The notes beneath the pieces were generated by a model. The model made no database searches. It saw only the letters and a program-made list of their open reading frames with translations, and was not told the origin of the DNA. Shown here one piece after another: positions 28,196 through 36,211 of a stretch of DNA of 64,000 nt. Each line of letters begins with the position of its first letter. Within the stretch, counting starts at the first letter, position 1. The translations under genes were made by a program, and so were the position numbers. This stretch comes from CAYVWB01 sp964455395. Its GTDB lineage: Bacteria > Desulfobacterota > Desulfovibrionia > Desulfovibrionales > Desulfovibrionaceae. The DNA is taken from NCBI GenBank assembly GCA_964455395.1, contig CAYVWB010000015.1, positions 1 to 64,000 on the forward strand, given 5' to 3'.

Positions 28196-29404
28196 ATGCA
28201 CAGACTGAACACCGCCGCGCCCGTCTCCGGCGTACTGAAGGAGCCGCCCCAGCCCAAGATGGTGCGCATCCCCTACTCCTCCCGGCTCAAGCCTGTCGTC
28301 AAGAAGAAAGCGGAAGTGAAGAAAGGAGACGTCATTGCGGAGAGCCGGACGAGCAAGCCCTATGGCGAAGGCTACGCTCACGCCACCATCTGTGGCGAAG
28401 TCTTCGAAGTGCACAAGGATTACATCCTCATCCGCAGCGCGCCGCCGCCGCCTCCCGGCGAAGAGGAACAGGAGACGACGCCCACCATCCCGGATTGCGA
28501 CACCGTGGAGCTCTCCGACCTCAAGATATTGCGCGACGACGAACTGGCGCGGACGTTGCTGGAATTCGGCATCGACACGGACCGCTTCGACCCCTCGCAC
28601 ACCCTCGTCATCAACGGGCTGAACCCGGAGCCCGGCGTCACCATCTCCGAAGAGGTCCTGCACCAGTTCAAGCACACTCTGGAGGTGGGGCTGGATCTGC
28701 TCCAACGCGCCATCGGCCCCGGAATGGTCTACCTCGTGGTCCCGGAAGGCAAAGGCTACGGCCTGCACGGCTGCACGGTGGTGGAGTCCAAGTCCCACTA
28801 CCCCGGCGTGCTGGATCCTCTGGTGGTGAAACAGGTGATGAACGCGGAGTTCCCAGCCGACGTGGACGTGGTCTCCGTCTCGGATTTGTGGCGGGTGGGC
28901 CGTGTGGGCGAGACGGGTCTGCCCCTGCTGGAGGCTCTGTTGACCGTGAACGGCGAAGTGTGGCGCGTCCCCACAGGCATCCCCGTGGAGGAGCTGCTGG
29001 AAGCCGCCGGCGTCTCGTACGCCGCCGGCGATCTGGTGATTCTGGATGGCCCCATGCGCGGCGAAGCCATCCACGATTTGAGCCGCGGCGTCCCGGAGAA
29101 CTGCACGGGTCTCACCGTCATCCCCGCGGGGAGCTATCCGCCCCCTGTGGACAACCCCTGCGTCAGCTGTGGGGAGTGCGTGCTGGCTTGCCCTGCGCGC
29201 ATCCAGCCGGGTCTGCTTTCGCGTTACGTGGAGTTCAAGCAGTTCGAGGAAACGCGGCGGCGCCACATCAATGCGTGTCTGGAATGCGGCATGTGCGCGT
29301 ACGTGTGTCCGGCCAACCGCCCCATGCTGCAGTACCTGCGTCTGGCCAAGAGCGAGCTGAAAGCCGCGGACGAATTCGTGGCCACGTGCCGCCTGCAAGA
29401 CTGA
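28196..29404 (+). CDS. rnfC: Rnf complex subunit C
   Basis: The NADH-binding subunit of the Rnf ferredoxin:NAD+ oxidoreductase, a cytoplasmic-side peripheral protein of 402 residues. N-terminal barrel-sandwich (PPQPKMVRIPYSSRLKPVV), a Rossmann-like middle with VVPEGKGYGLHG, an SLBB region, and two 4Fe-4S motifs: CVSCGECVLACP starting at residue 322 and CLECGMCAYVCP starting at 361. It lacks the long Ala-rich tail of gammaproteobacterial RnfC. The classic glycine-rich NADH site of RnfC is only loosely matched. AAGGGA upstream fixes the start at 28196. Confidence 0.93.
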   Translation: MHRLNTAAPVSGVLKEPPQPKMVRIPYSSRLKPVVKKKAEVKKGDVIAESRTSKPYGEGYAHATICGEVFEVHKDYILIRSAPPPPPGEEEQETTPTIPDCDTVELSDLKILRDDELARTLLEFGIDTDRFDPSHTLVINGLNPEPGVTISEEVLHQFKHTLEVGLDLLQRAIGPGMVYLVVPEGKGYGLHGCTVVESKSHYPGVLDPLVVKQVMNAEFPADVDVVSVSDLWRVGRVGETGLPLLEALLTVNGEVWRVPTGIPVEELLEAAGVSYAAGDLVILDGPMRGEAIHDLSRGVPENCTGLTVIPAGSYPPPVDNPCVSCGECVLACPARIQPGLLSRYVEFKQFEETRRRHINACLECGMCAYVCPANRPMLQYLRLAKSELKAADEFVATCRLQD

Positions 29405-29457
29405 ACAAGGCCCTGCGCGCACGCCCTTCTTACGAACGAACAAGGACGGAATACGCC

Positions 29458-30408
29458 ATGACGACAGCCACTTCGCCTGTCCTCAAAGTCACCGCCGCAC
29501 CGTACCTGCACTGCGGCCGCACCATCCCCAAGGTCATGCGCGACCACCTCTTCGCGTTGCTGCCGGCAGCGCTGCTGGCCGTCTATTTCTATGGTCTGGA
29601 CGCCGCCGAAGTCATCGCGTGGGCGGGCTTGGCCGCCGTGGCTGCGGAAGCGCTCTCCCAGAAGCTCATGGGCCTGCCTTCCACGGCGGACGATTACAGC
29701 GCGCTCACTGCCGGCGTGATGTTCGCGTTTCTGCTGCCAGCCACGGCGCCGGCGTGGATGGTGGCCTTCGGCGCGGCCTCCGGCGTGTTGCTGGGCCGCA
29801 TGTGCTTCGGGGGCTACGGTTGCAGCCCCGTGTGCGCGCCGGTGGTGGGCTGGGCTGTGCTGAAAGTCTCCTGGCCGGACTACATGGACATCAACGGCAT
29901 GCTGCTGCACTGGGACAAGACGCATCCCCTGAGCGAGCTGAAATACTTCGGACTGGAGGCCGTGCAGGACGTGAGCTACGGCTCCCTGTTTCTGGGCGAA
30001 CACCTGGGCGCCCTGGGCGCAGCGCAAGCTGGAGCCATCCTGCTGGGTGGCTTGTTCCTGCTGGCGCGTGGGCATGTTCGGTTGTGGATCCCTGTGGCGT
30101 TCCTCGCCGGGGTCTTCCTGACGGGTCAGCTCTACGCGCTCATCGACCCGCAGTCCCACCCGTCTGCGCTCTTCCACATCCTCACGGGGAGCACGCTCTT
30201 CGCGGCGTTCTTCCTCATGCCCTACCCCTCGGCTTCGCCCATGGGCCGCATTCCCATGGTTCTCTACGGTCTGCTGGGCGGCGCGCTGGTCATCATCATC
30301 AGAGCGTACGGAATCTATCCGGACGGCGTCCCCTTCGCAGTGCTCCTGGCGAGCCTCTTCACCCCGCTCATGGACCTCATCCAACCCCGACCCTTTGGCG
30401 GGAGGTAG
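29458..30408 (+). CDS. rnfD: Rnf complex subunit D
   Basis: A 316-residue membrane subunit that carries covalent FMN and takes part in ion translocation. About nine hydrophobic helices are visible, with the family stretches DYSALTAGVMFAFLLPATAP and FFLMPYPSASPMGR. The usual flavinylation site in RnfD has the form S-x-A-T-P-L; here the aligned place reads DKTHPLSEL, with Thr155 as the only candidate for the FMN-bearing residue. An ApbE flavin transferase gene closes the operon, which supports covalent flavin. It sits 53 bp after rnfC and 6 bp before rnfG. Confidence 0.92.
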   Translation: MTTATSPVLKVTAAPYLHCGRTIPKVMRDHLFALLPAALLAVYFYGLDAAEVIAWAGLAAVAAEALSQKLMGLPSTADDYSALTAGVMFAFLLPATAPAWMVAFGAASGVLLGRMCFGGYGCSPVCAPVVGWAVLKVSWPDYMDINGMLLHWDKTHPLSELKYFGLEAVQDVSYGSLFLGEHLGALGAAQAGAILLGGLFLLARGHVRLWIPVAFLAGVFLTGQLYALIDPQSHPSALFHILTGSTLFAAFFLMPYPSASPMGRIPMVLYGLLGGALVIIIRAYGIYPDGVPFAVLLASLFTPLMDLIQPRPFGGR

Positions 30409-30414
30409 ACAGTC

Positions 30415-30990
30415 ATGATGGAGCTCGTGCGCATGGTCGTGGTTCTTTCCGTAATCACCGGCGTGGCAGGTCTGGCCCTTTCCGGATTGAAAGCGTGGAC
30501 CGATCCCATCATCGAGGAGCAAGTGCTCACCTTCGTGCAAGGCCCAGCTCTGGAGACGCTCTTCGCGGATGCGGAGAACAACCCCATCGCCGAACGCGCC
30601 ACCCTCTCCGTCGGGGAGGACGCCGGGGAAGTCATCGTCTTTCCCATCAAGCGTGGCGGTCAGCTTGCCGCCGTGGCCGTGGAAGCCAACGGCAAAGGGT
30701 ACGGCGGGGCAGTGAACGTGATGGTGGGCTTCAACGTGAACAACGACACCCTGGAAGGCATCAGCATCACGACACACAAGGAGACGCCGGGGCTGGGTTC
30801 ACGCATCGAGGAACCGGGATTCACCCGCCAGTTCGTGGGGCGCGATATGGAGGTGGCGCTGAAAGCGCAAGACGGCGACATCGACGCCATCGCCGGAGCG
30901 ACCATGTCCTCCGTGGGCGCTGTGGAAGCGGTGCAGAACGCCGCCGAGCACTACCAAGCGCTGAAAGACGAAATCGCCAAGACTTTCTAG
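30415..30990 (+). CDS. rnfG: Rnf complex subunit G
   Basis: A 191-residue membrane-anchored, periplasm-facing flavoprotein. One N-terminal helix (MVVVLSVITGVAGLALSGL) is followed by an FMN_bind domain with THKETPGLGSRIEEPGF and the flavinylation motif AGATMSS, in which the Thr carries FMN by a phosphoester bond. Length matches RnfG. Electrons pass from RnfD or the cytochrome through this subunit. Start codon at 30415, with GGGAGG just upstream in the end of rnfD; the gap is 6 bp. Confidence 0.94.
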   Translation: MMELVRMVVVLSVITGVAGLALSGLKAWTDPIIEEQVLTFVQGPALETLFADAENNPIAERATLSVGEDAGEVIVFPIKRGGQLAAVAVEANGKGYGGAVNVMVGFNVNNDTLEGISITTHKETPGLGSRIEEPGFTRQFVGRDMEVALKAQDGDIDAIAGATMSSVGAVEAVQNAAEHYQALKDEIAKTF

Positions 30991-31021
30991 CCCCCTTGAA
31001 CGACACTCCCGAGGAGACGCC

Positions 31022-31732
31022 ATGGCTCGCATGATGAAGGAATTCACCAAAGGTTTGTGGAACGAGCTGCCGCCGTTTCGTCTGGTGCTGGGCTTGTGTC
31101 CCGTGCTGGCGGTCACCACCACAGCCAACAACGGTCTGGGCATGGGCGCCGCCGTCATATTCGTGCTGACGCTCTCCAACGTGATCATCTCGCTGGTGCG
31201 CAACCTCATCCCGAAGAAGGTGCGCATCGCATGCTTCATCGCCATCGCAGCATCGCTGGTGGTCTCCGTGGAGATGCTCATGCAAGCCTTCTCCTACCCG
31301 CTGTACCAGCAACTGGGCATCTTCGTGCCGCTCATCGTGGTCAACTGTCTCATCCTGGGCCGCGCGGAAGCCTTCGCCGGCAAGAACCCCGTGCACCTCG
31401 CGCTGGCGGACGGCCTTGGCATGGGCATCGGCTTCACCCTCTCGCTGACGTTTCTGGGAGCCATTCGTGAAGTCTTCGGCTACGGCACGCTGTTTGGCGC
31501 CGACGTCATGGGAGCGGACTTCAAGCCCTTCTACTTCATGGTGCAAGCGCCGGGGGCTTTCATCGGTCTGGGCGTCATCCTGGCGACGATGAACTTCCTG
31601 ACGGCGTGGCAGAACAAGCGCAAGGGCATGGCTGTGAACCCGGGTCTGGACGCGGGCTGCCGCGGATGCAGCACCTGCCGGAAACTGGAAGAGATCACTG
31701 CGCAAAAGAGCGCTGAAAAGGCCAAGAGGTAA
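31022..31732 (+). CDS. rnfE: Rnf complex subunit E
   Basis: A 236-residue integral membrane subunit of the RnfE/NqrD family with six helices. Typical stretches are FTKGLWNELPPFRLVLGLCP, LAVTTTANNGLGMG and FVPLIVVNCLILGRAEAFA. Cys26 and the Cys in VNCLILG correspond to the cysteines that bind an intramembrane iron-sulfur centre with RnfA. The C-terminus has an extra cysteine cluster, CRGCSTC, that is not part of the core family; it might bind a metal. Only 3 bp separate it from rnfA. Confidence 0.94.
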   Translation: MARMMKEFTKGLWNELPPFRLVLGLCPVLAVTTTANNGLGMGAAVIFVLTLSNVIISLVRNLIPKKVRIACFIAIAASLVVSVEMLMQAFSYPLYQQLGIFVPLIVVNCLILGRAEAFAGKNPVHLALADGLGMGIGFTLSLTFLGAIREVFGYGTLFGADVMGADFKPFYFMVQAPGAFIGLGVILATMNFLTAWQNKRKGMAVNPGLDAGCRGCSTCRKLEEITAQKSAEKAKR

Positions 31733-31735
31733 GTC

Positions 31736-32311
31736 ATGGACACGTTCCTGCTCTTCATCTCGGCGATTTTCGTCAACAACATCGTGTTGGCGCAATATCT
31801 CGGACTGTGTCCGTACATGGGATGCTCCAAGGAAAAGAGCGTCTCCATCGGCATGGGTGGCGCTGTCATCTTCGTGATGTTCATGGCCACCATCTTTACG
31901 TGGTTCATCCAGACGTACATACTCATCCCGTTCGGCCTGGAATATTTGCAGACCATCGCCTTCATTCTGGTGATCGCCTCGCTGGTGCAGTTCGTGGAGA
32001 TGTTTTTGAAGAAGGCGCTGCCGCCGTTGTACAAATCCCTGGGCATCTTCCTGCCGCTCATCACCACCAACTGCGCGGTGTTGGGCGTGGCCATCCTGGT
32101 GCAACGCAACGAATACGACTTCAGCACGGCGCTGTTCTACGCGTTGGCGTCCGGTCTGGGCTTCATGCTTGCGCTCATCGTGTTGGCTTCCATCCGCGAG
32201 AAGCTGCTCATCACCCGTATCCCCCGGGCCATGCAAGGCGCCGCCATCGGCCTCGTCATGGCGGGCGTCATGTCCCTGGCGTTCATGGCCTTCAAAGGCA
32301 TGATCGCCTGA
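31736..32311 (+). CDS. rnfA: Rnf complex subunit A
   Basis: A 191-residue membrane subunit of the RnfA/NqrE family, related to RnfE but inserted in the opposite direction. It starts FLLFISAIFVNNIVLAQYLG and has LCPYMGCSKEKSVSIGMG, then PLITTNCAVLGVAIL, with the two cysteines that share the membrane iron-sulfur cluster with RnfE. Length and all six helices are intact. Located between rnfE (3 bp gap) and rnfB (47 bp gap). Confidence 0.95.
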   Translation: MDTFLLFISAIFVNNIVLAQYLGLCPYMGCSKEKSVSIGMGGAVIFVMFMATIFTWFIQTYILIPFGLEYLQTIAFILVIASLVQFVEMFLKKALPPLYKSLGIFLPLITTNCAVLGVAILVQRNEYDFSTALFYALASGLGFMLALIVLASIREKLLITRIPRAMQGAAIGLVMAGVMSLAFMAFKGMIA

Positions 32312-32358
32312 TTCCCCACGCTCATGACGTCACGAACAAGGGACCAGAGAGGTTGCCC

Positions 32359-33243
32359 ATGATCACTGTTTCCGTCATCACGCTTTTCGGCCTGGGGTTT
32401 GTGGCCGCGGCGTTGCTGGCCATTTCCTCCCGGGTGCTCCACGTGGAGGAAGACCCCCGCATCGAGGTGGTGAACGAAGCCTTGCCCGGCGCCAACTGCG
32501 GCGGCTGCGGCTACGCCGGCTGCGAGGGCTACGCCGCCGCCGTGGTGCACAACCCGGAAGTGCCCCCGAACCTTTGCTGCGCAGGGGGGCCGGACGTCTC
32601 CACCAACGTGGCCGAACTGACCGGCAAAGCCATGGGCGACGCCGAACCCATGGTGGCGTTCCGCCGCTGCACCAAAGTGGAAGGCAACGTGGCGACCAAG
32701 TTCGATTATCACGGCTTCCAGAGTTGCCGCGCCGCCGCCTACGTGCAGGACGGTCCCGACGCGTGCCGCTTCTCCTGCCTTGGCTTTGGCGACTGCGTGG
32801 AGGCTTGTCCCTTCGACGCCATGTGGATCGAAGAGCGACTCGTGCACATCGATCCTGACAAATGCACCAGCTGCGGAACCTGCATCCGCACCTGCCCCAA
32901 CGCCATCCTGGAACTGGTGCCGCTCCGCGCGCGCGTCATGATCTTCTGCTCCACGCAAGACAAAGCCAAAGCCGTGATGGACGTCTGCAAAGCAGGCTGC
33001 ATCAACTGCGGCATGTGCATCAAGAAATGTCCAGCCGACGCCATCTCCACCCAAGACGGCCGCATCCACATCGACCACAAGACCTGTCTCGCCTACGGCC
33101 CCGCTTGCGAGGAAATCTGCGTGGCCAAGTGCCCACGCAACATTTTGCGGTGCACCGGTTACGGGCAACCGCCCCTCGCCGTCTCCGACCAGCACACGGC
33201 CCAGGCTTCCGAACCGGCCAAGTCCTCTGCATCCGCAACGTAA
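32359..33243 (+). CDS. rnfB: Rnf complex subunit B (polyferredoxin)
   Basis: The subunit that accepts electrons from reduced ferredoxin. A 294-residue protein with one N-terminal helix (VITLFGLGFVAAALLAI), then a Fe-S domain with Cys47, Cys50 and Cys55 (ANCGGCGYAGCEG) and a fourth Cys near 73. Next come ferredoxin-type motifs with CLGFGDCVEACP, CTSCGTCIRTCP and CINCGMCIKKCP, plus a last set around CEEICVAKCP. It therefore has more clusters than the gammaproteobacterial subunit, as in other anaerobes. The Ser- and Ala-rich tail is probably disordered. The stop codon overlaps an upstream ATG of apbE. Confidence 0.94.
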   Translation: MITVSVITLFGLGFVAAALLAISSRVLHVEEDPRIEVVNEALPGANCGGCGYAGCEGYAAAVVHNPEVPPNLCCAGGPDVSTNVAELTGKAMGDAEPMVAFRRCTKVEGNVATKFDYHGFQSCRAAAYVQDGPDACRFSCLGFGDCVEACPFDAMWIEERLVHIDPDKCTSCGTCIRTCPNAILELVPLRARVMIFCSTQDKAKAVMDVCKAGCINCGMCIKKCPADAISTQDGRIHIDHKTCLAYGPACEEICVAKCPRNILRCTGYGQPPLAVSDQHTAQASEPAKSSASAT

Positions 33244-33257
33244 TGGAGCGCGTCCTC

Positions 33258-34283
33258 ATGCACACCTCGCCCGAGTCCTCCCGCCGTCGCTTCCTGCGCG
33301 CCGCCCTCGTGGCTGGCGGCGCAGTCCTCGCGCCCACACTGCTGCTGCGCGCTGATGACGCCGACGCCTTTCGCGCAGGCCTCGCCGACGCCAGCGAACG
33401 TCGTTTCATGATGGGCTCCATCGTGGGCGTCACCGCCGTGGCCAGCTCCAAAGCGCACGCGCAGGACGCCGTGGCCGCCGCTTTCGAGGCCATGGCCGCG
33501 CTGCTCCCCGTCTTCGACCGCCACGATGACGCCACGGCCGTGGCTGCGTTGAACCGTCACGGGACCCTCGCCAACCCACCCGCCGAGCTGCTGACCGTGC
33601 TGCGCCACAGCCGCGCCCTCAGCCGCCACGTGGAAGGAGCCTTCGACGTGACCGTGACCCCTGTGGTTGAGCTGCTGCGCGCCACAGCCGGCGTCCCGGA
33701 TCCCAAAGACCTGCAGAACGCCTTGGCGCTCGTGAACCACGCCGATATCCGTCTGGAGGATGACGCCATCCACCTGGGCCGCGCCGGCATGGCCCTCACG
33801 CTGGACGGTGTGGCCAAAGGCTTCATCGCAGACGCCGCCGCCCATGCCCTGGAGCGCGCCGGCGCCCACGGCTTCTGCATCGACGCCGGCGGCGACATCC
33901 GCACCGCCGGAACCAAAGCCAACGGCCGGCCCTGGCGCGTGGCCGTGCAGGACCCGGACAAGCGCGGCCGATATCCCGCCGTGCTCTCCCTCACCAATGC
34001 CGCGCTGGCCACCTCCGGCGGCTACGAGATCGCTTTCGATGTTGCCGGCCGCGCCACCCACCTGGTGGACCCGCGTTCCGGCCGTTCCCCCGGGCACGTG
34101 CGCAGCGTCTCCGTGCAGGCCCCCACGGTAATGGAGGCGGACTCCCTGGCCACCGCCATGAGCGTGCTGCCCACACGCGAAGCACTCGCCCTGGCGGAAG
34201 CCGCTCCTCGCTGTGGTTGCCTCCTCGTCACCACGGCAGGCGGCGTGGTCGCTTCCAGCCGGTGGGGCCGCGCCGAAGCGTGA
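33258..34283 (+). CDS. apbE: FAD:protein FMN transferase ApbE (RnfF)
   Basis: Attaches FMN from FAD to threonine in RnfG and RnfD in the periplasm. The 341-residue protein begins with a twin-arginine signal (SRRRFLRAALVAGGAVLAP), so it is exported folded by Tat rather than as the usual Sec lipoprotein. Family motifs: VEGAFDVTVTPVVELLR, LTLDGVAKGFIADAAA, FCIDAGGDIRTAG, LATSGGYEI and THLVDPRSGRSPG, and the acidic metal site VMEADSLATAMSVL. ATG at 33258 has GGAG at good spacing; an upstream ATG at 33243 overlaps the rnfB stop codon. Last gene of the rnf operon. Confidence 0.93.
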   Translation: MHTSPESSRRRFLRAALVAGGAVLAPTLLLRADDADAFRAGLADASERRFMMGSIVGVTAVASSKAHAQDAVAAAFEAMAALLPVFDRHDDATAVAALNRHGTLANPPAELLTVLRHSRALSRHVEGAFDVTVTPVVELLRATAGVPDPKDLQNALALVNHADIRLEDDAIHLGRAGMALTLDGVAKGFIADAAAHALERAGAHGFCIDAGGDIRTAGTKANGRPWRVAVQDPDKRGRYPAVLSLTNAALATSGGYEIAFDVAGRATHLVDPRSGRSPGHVRSVSVQAPTVMEADSLATAMSVLPTREALALAEAAPRCGCLLVTTAGGVVASSRWGRAEA

Positions 34284-34358
34284 GCAGCGCACGCAGGCCT
34301 CGGGCCATCCCCCTGTCGTCTTTCGTCTTCGGGCGGTTTCAGTTTCAAAGACATGAAA

Positions 34359-34382
34359 AAGCCGGCTCCCGGGAGCCGGCTT
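34359..34382. terminator. Bidirectional terminator between apbE and the 68-aa gene
   Basis: A perfect 24-bp palindrome, aagccggctccc followed by its complement, that can form a 10 to 12-bp stem. Three further A residues on its left give TTTTT on the minus strand, so it is a canonical terminator for the minus-strand gene; it also ends the rnf operon. Confidence 0.85.
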
Positions 34383-34421
34383 CGTGCTTCGTGACGTCGT
34401 TTCGGCGTGGTGGCGCCGTCC

Positions 34422-34628
34422 TTACACATCAAGGCAGTTCTTGAGCAGATCCACCGCGGCCTTGCGGGTGGTTATGCCTTGGCGCGAGTAGGGGCCGTTA
34501 TTCGTATACGCGAAGATCATGTAGCCGTCGTCTTCCTTCCAGACGCCGCCAAGCAGCCGCTCGTGAGGGGTACTGATGACCGCCACTTCGCAGTTGCTGG
34601 CGCCCTCCGGCTTGAGCACCCATTTCAT
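34422..34628 (-). CDS. Small hypothetical protein, 68 residues
   Basis: A small soluble protein of unknown function: MKWVLKPEGASNCEVAVIST at the start, then GGVWKEDDGYMIFAYTNNGP and a short helical end with KNCLDV. Two cysteines, no signal peptide. GGAG precedes the ATG at 34628. It is followed by a strong terminator with a T-run, which supports that it is transcribed. The 277 bp upstream holds a 7-bp hairpin (34687-34705) that may end the telA operon. Confidence 0.6.
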   Translation of the reverse strand: MKWVLKPEGASNCEVAVISTPHERLLGGVWKEDDGYMIFAYTNNGPYSRQGITTRKAAVDLLKNCLDV

Positions 34629-34905
34629 GTCGTGCGACTCCGTGTGTGATGGCGCGGGGACGGGGGATTCGCCGAGCGCCCGTGGCCGCCGGCAAAACGC
34701 CGGCGTCCCCAGAGCGTAAGCAGTCCCCGACGGATGTCCAGCGCTCGGGATCGCTCTCACCCGCATCCCCCCGTCTGCACGCTCGCTCCATCCGCCAGCG
34801 GCCGCGGGCCTGGGCTTCAGCCAGTCCCCGAACGTCCATGATGTGTCTCCTGCGCCTCACGGCCGCCCCCCGTCACAAGCGGCGGCAAGTGGGGCTGCGG
34901 GGGTA

Positions 34906-36111
34906 TCAGAGCGTCTTGCCGGCGGCGCGGACATCCTCCTGATCCTGCGCCATGCGCTCCAGCTCGGTGGTCATGGCGTTGAGCTGCGCCACGTTCTGCT
35001 CCGCGGCCTGGACCATGGCGGCTTCCTTCTGCCCCACCTCCTCCATGGCGAGCTTGAGGATCTGGTAGCTGCGCAGCAGATCCTCGAAGCGCGCCAGCGG
35101 GCGGTTCGCCACGTCGGCCACACGGTCCATGTTTTCGCGCGCGTCCTCGGCCACGGCCACCATCAGCTTGCCTAGGTAGTCCTGGGTCTGCTCCAAGGCT
35201 TCGGCGATCTGCTTCTCGTCCTGCTGCGCCACCTTGAGGGCCAGGCCATTCTCCAGCACGGGACGGGTGAGATTGACCATGGCCGTGATGGCGTCTGAAA
35301 GGTTTTCGTGGTTGTCCAACGTGAGATTCATGGTGACGAAGAATTGCGAGAACGCATTGGCCGTGACGGCGAGGTTCTGCGCACGACGCATGACCTTGGC
35401 TTCGGCGCGAGCCAGACGCTGCGCCAAAGCCGCGTCGCCTTCAGCTTCGGCTTTCGTCCTGGCGTTCTTGAGGATCTCGTAGACGCGCACCAGCTTGTAC
35501 CCTTCGGACTTCACCTTGGCCTGCAAGGCCTTGAGGTGGCGGTAGCGCTCCTCGATCTCGATGGAGTTTTCCAGCAGTCGGTCCTTGCCGGCGTCCAGCG
35601 CCATGGTGATGGCGTCCACTTGCGTCTGGACGGACTCGTATTTGATGGCGATGTCCGCGAGGATCTTGCCCACGCCGGGCACTTTGCGGAAAAGGCGGCT
35701 GAAGAAGCCGGCGTTCTGGCCGCGCTTGATCTGCTCCAGCGCGGAGTAGGGGTTCATCTCGTCCATGATCTGACGCAAGCGCAAGAGGTCCTCGGGGATG
35801 GAGGTGGAGCCTTCGCCGCCGTGCGCCTTCACCTTGTCCATGAGGTTGCCGAGACTGGTGCGCAGGAGGCGGAATTCGTCGTTGGCGGCGGTCTGGAAGT
35901 TTTCGCTGGAGACGGTGATCTCGCGCATGAGAGCGCGGTCTTCCGGCGCAGCGAGGATGCGCGTGGCGATGTCGTCTGCGGCGCGCTCCAGTTCGGGTTT
36001 CTGCTCGGCCGGCAGGTCCTGTTCCAGAATAGCGGGGAGGTTTTCCGGCGTCTCCAGCGTGGCCGGGAGGTCGGCGGAAGCGGCGGGCGGCGTCTCGGGG
36101 GGGTTGGCCAT
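34906..36111 (-). CDS. telA: TelA/KlaA family protein (toxic anion resistance)
   Basis: A 401-residue cytoplasmic, almost entirely helical protein of the TelA family, named after tellurite resistance on IncP plasmids; the biochemical role is unsettled and the family turns up in stress and cell-envelope contexts. Seen here: an acidic Pro-rich start, NAGFFSRLFRKVPGVGKILA in the middle, the helical core KLVRVYEILKNARTKAEAEG, NLAVTANAFSQFFVTMNLTL, and VGQKEAAMVQAAEQNVAQLN. Long stretches should form coiled coil. It is the last gene of the operon starting at 39552, separated from the preceding gene by 100 bp. TelA next to XpaC is a known pairing (YceH and YceG in Bacillus). Confidence 0.88.
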   Translation of the reverse strand: MANPPETPPAASADLPATLETPENLPAILEQDLPAEQKPELERAADDIATRILAAPEDRALMREITVSSENFQTAANDEFRLLRTSLGNLMDKVKAHGGEGSTSIPEDLLRLRQIMDEMNPYSALEQIKRGQNAGFFSRLFRKVPGVGKILADIAIKYESVQTQVDAITMALDAGKDRLLENSIEIEERYRHLKALQAKVKSEGYKLVRVYEILKNARTKAEAEGDAALAQRLARAEAKVMRRAQNLAVTANAFSQFFVTMNLTLDNHENLSDAITAMVNLTRPVLENGLALKVAQQDEKQIAEALEQTQDYLGKLMVAVAEDARENMDRVADVANRPLARFEDLLRSYQILKLAMEEVGQKEAAMVQAAEQNVAQLNAMTTELERMAQDQEDVRAAGKTL

Positions 36112-36211
36112 GGCGGTGTCCTCGTGTGTGCAGGGGTGTGCTGGGTGTTTGAAAGATCGGGGTGACGGGGGATGACGACGCAGTGGCGCAAGCGTGTGCG
36201 CCGCGTGGGCC

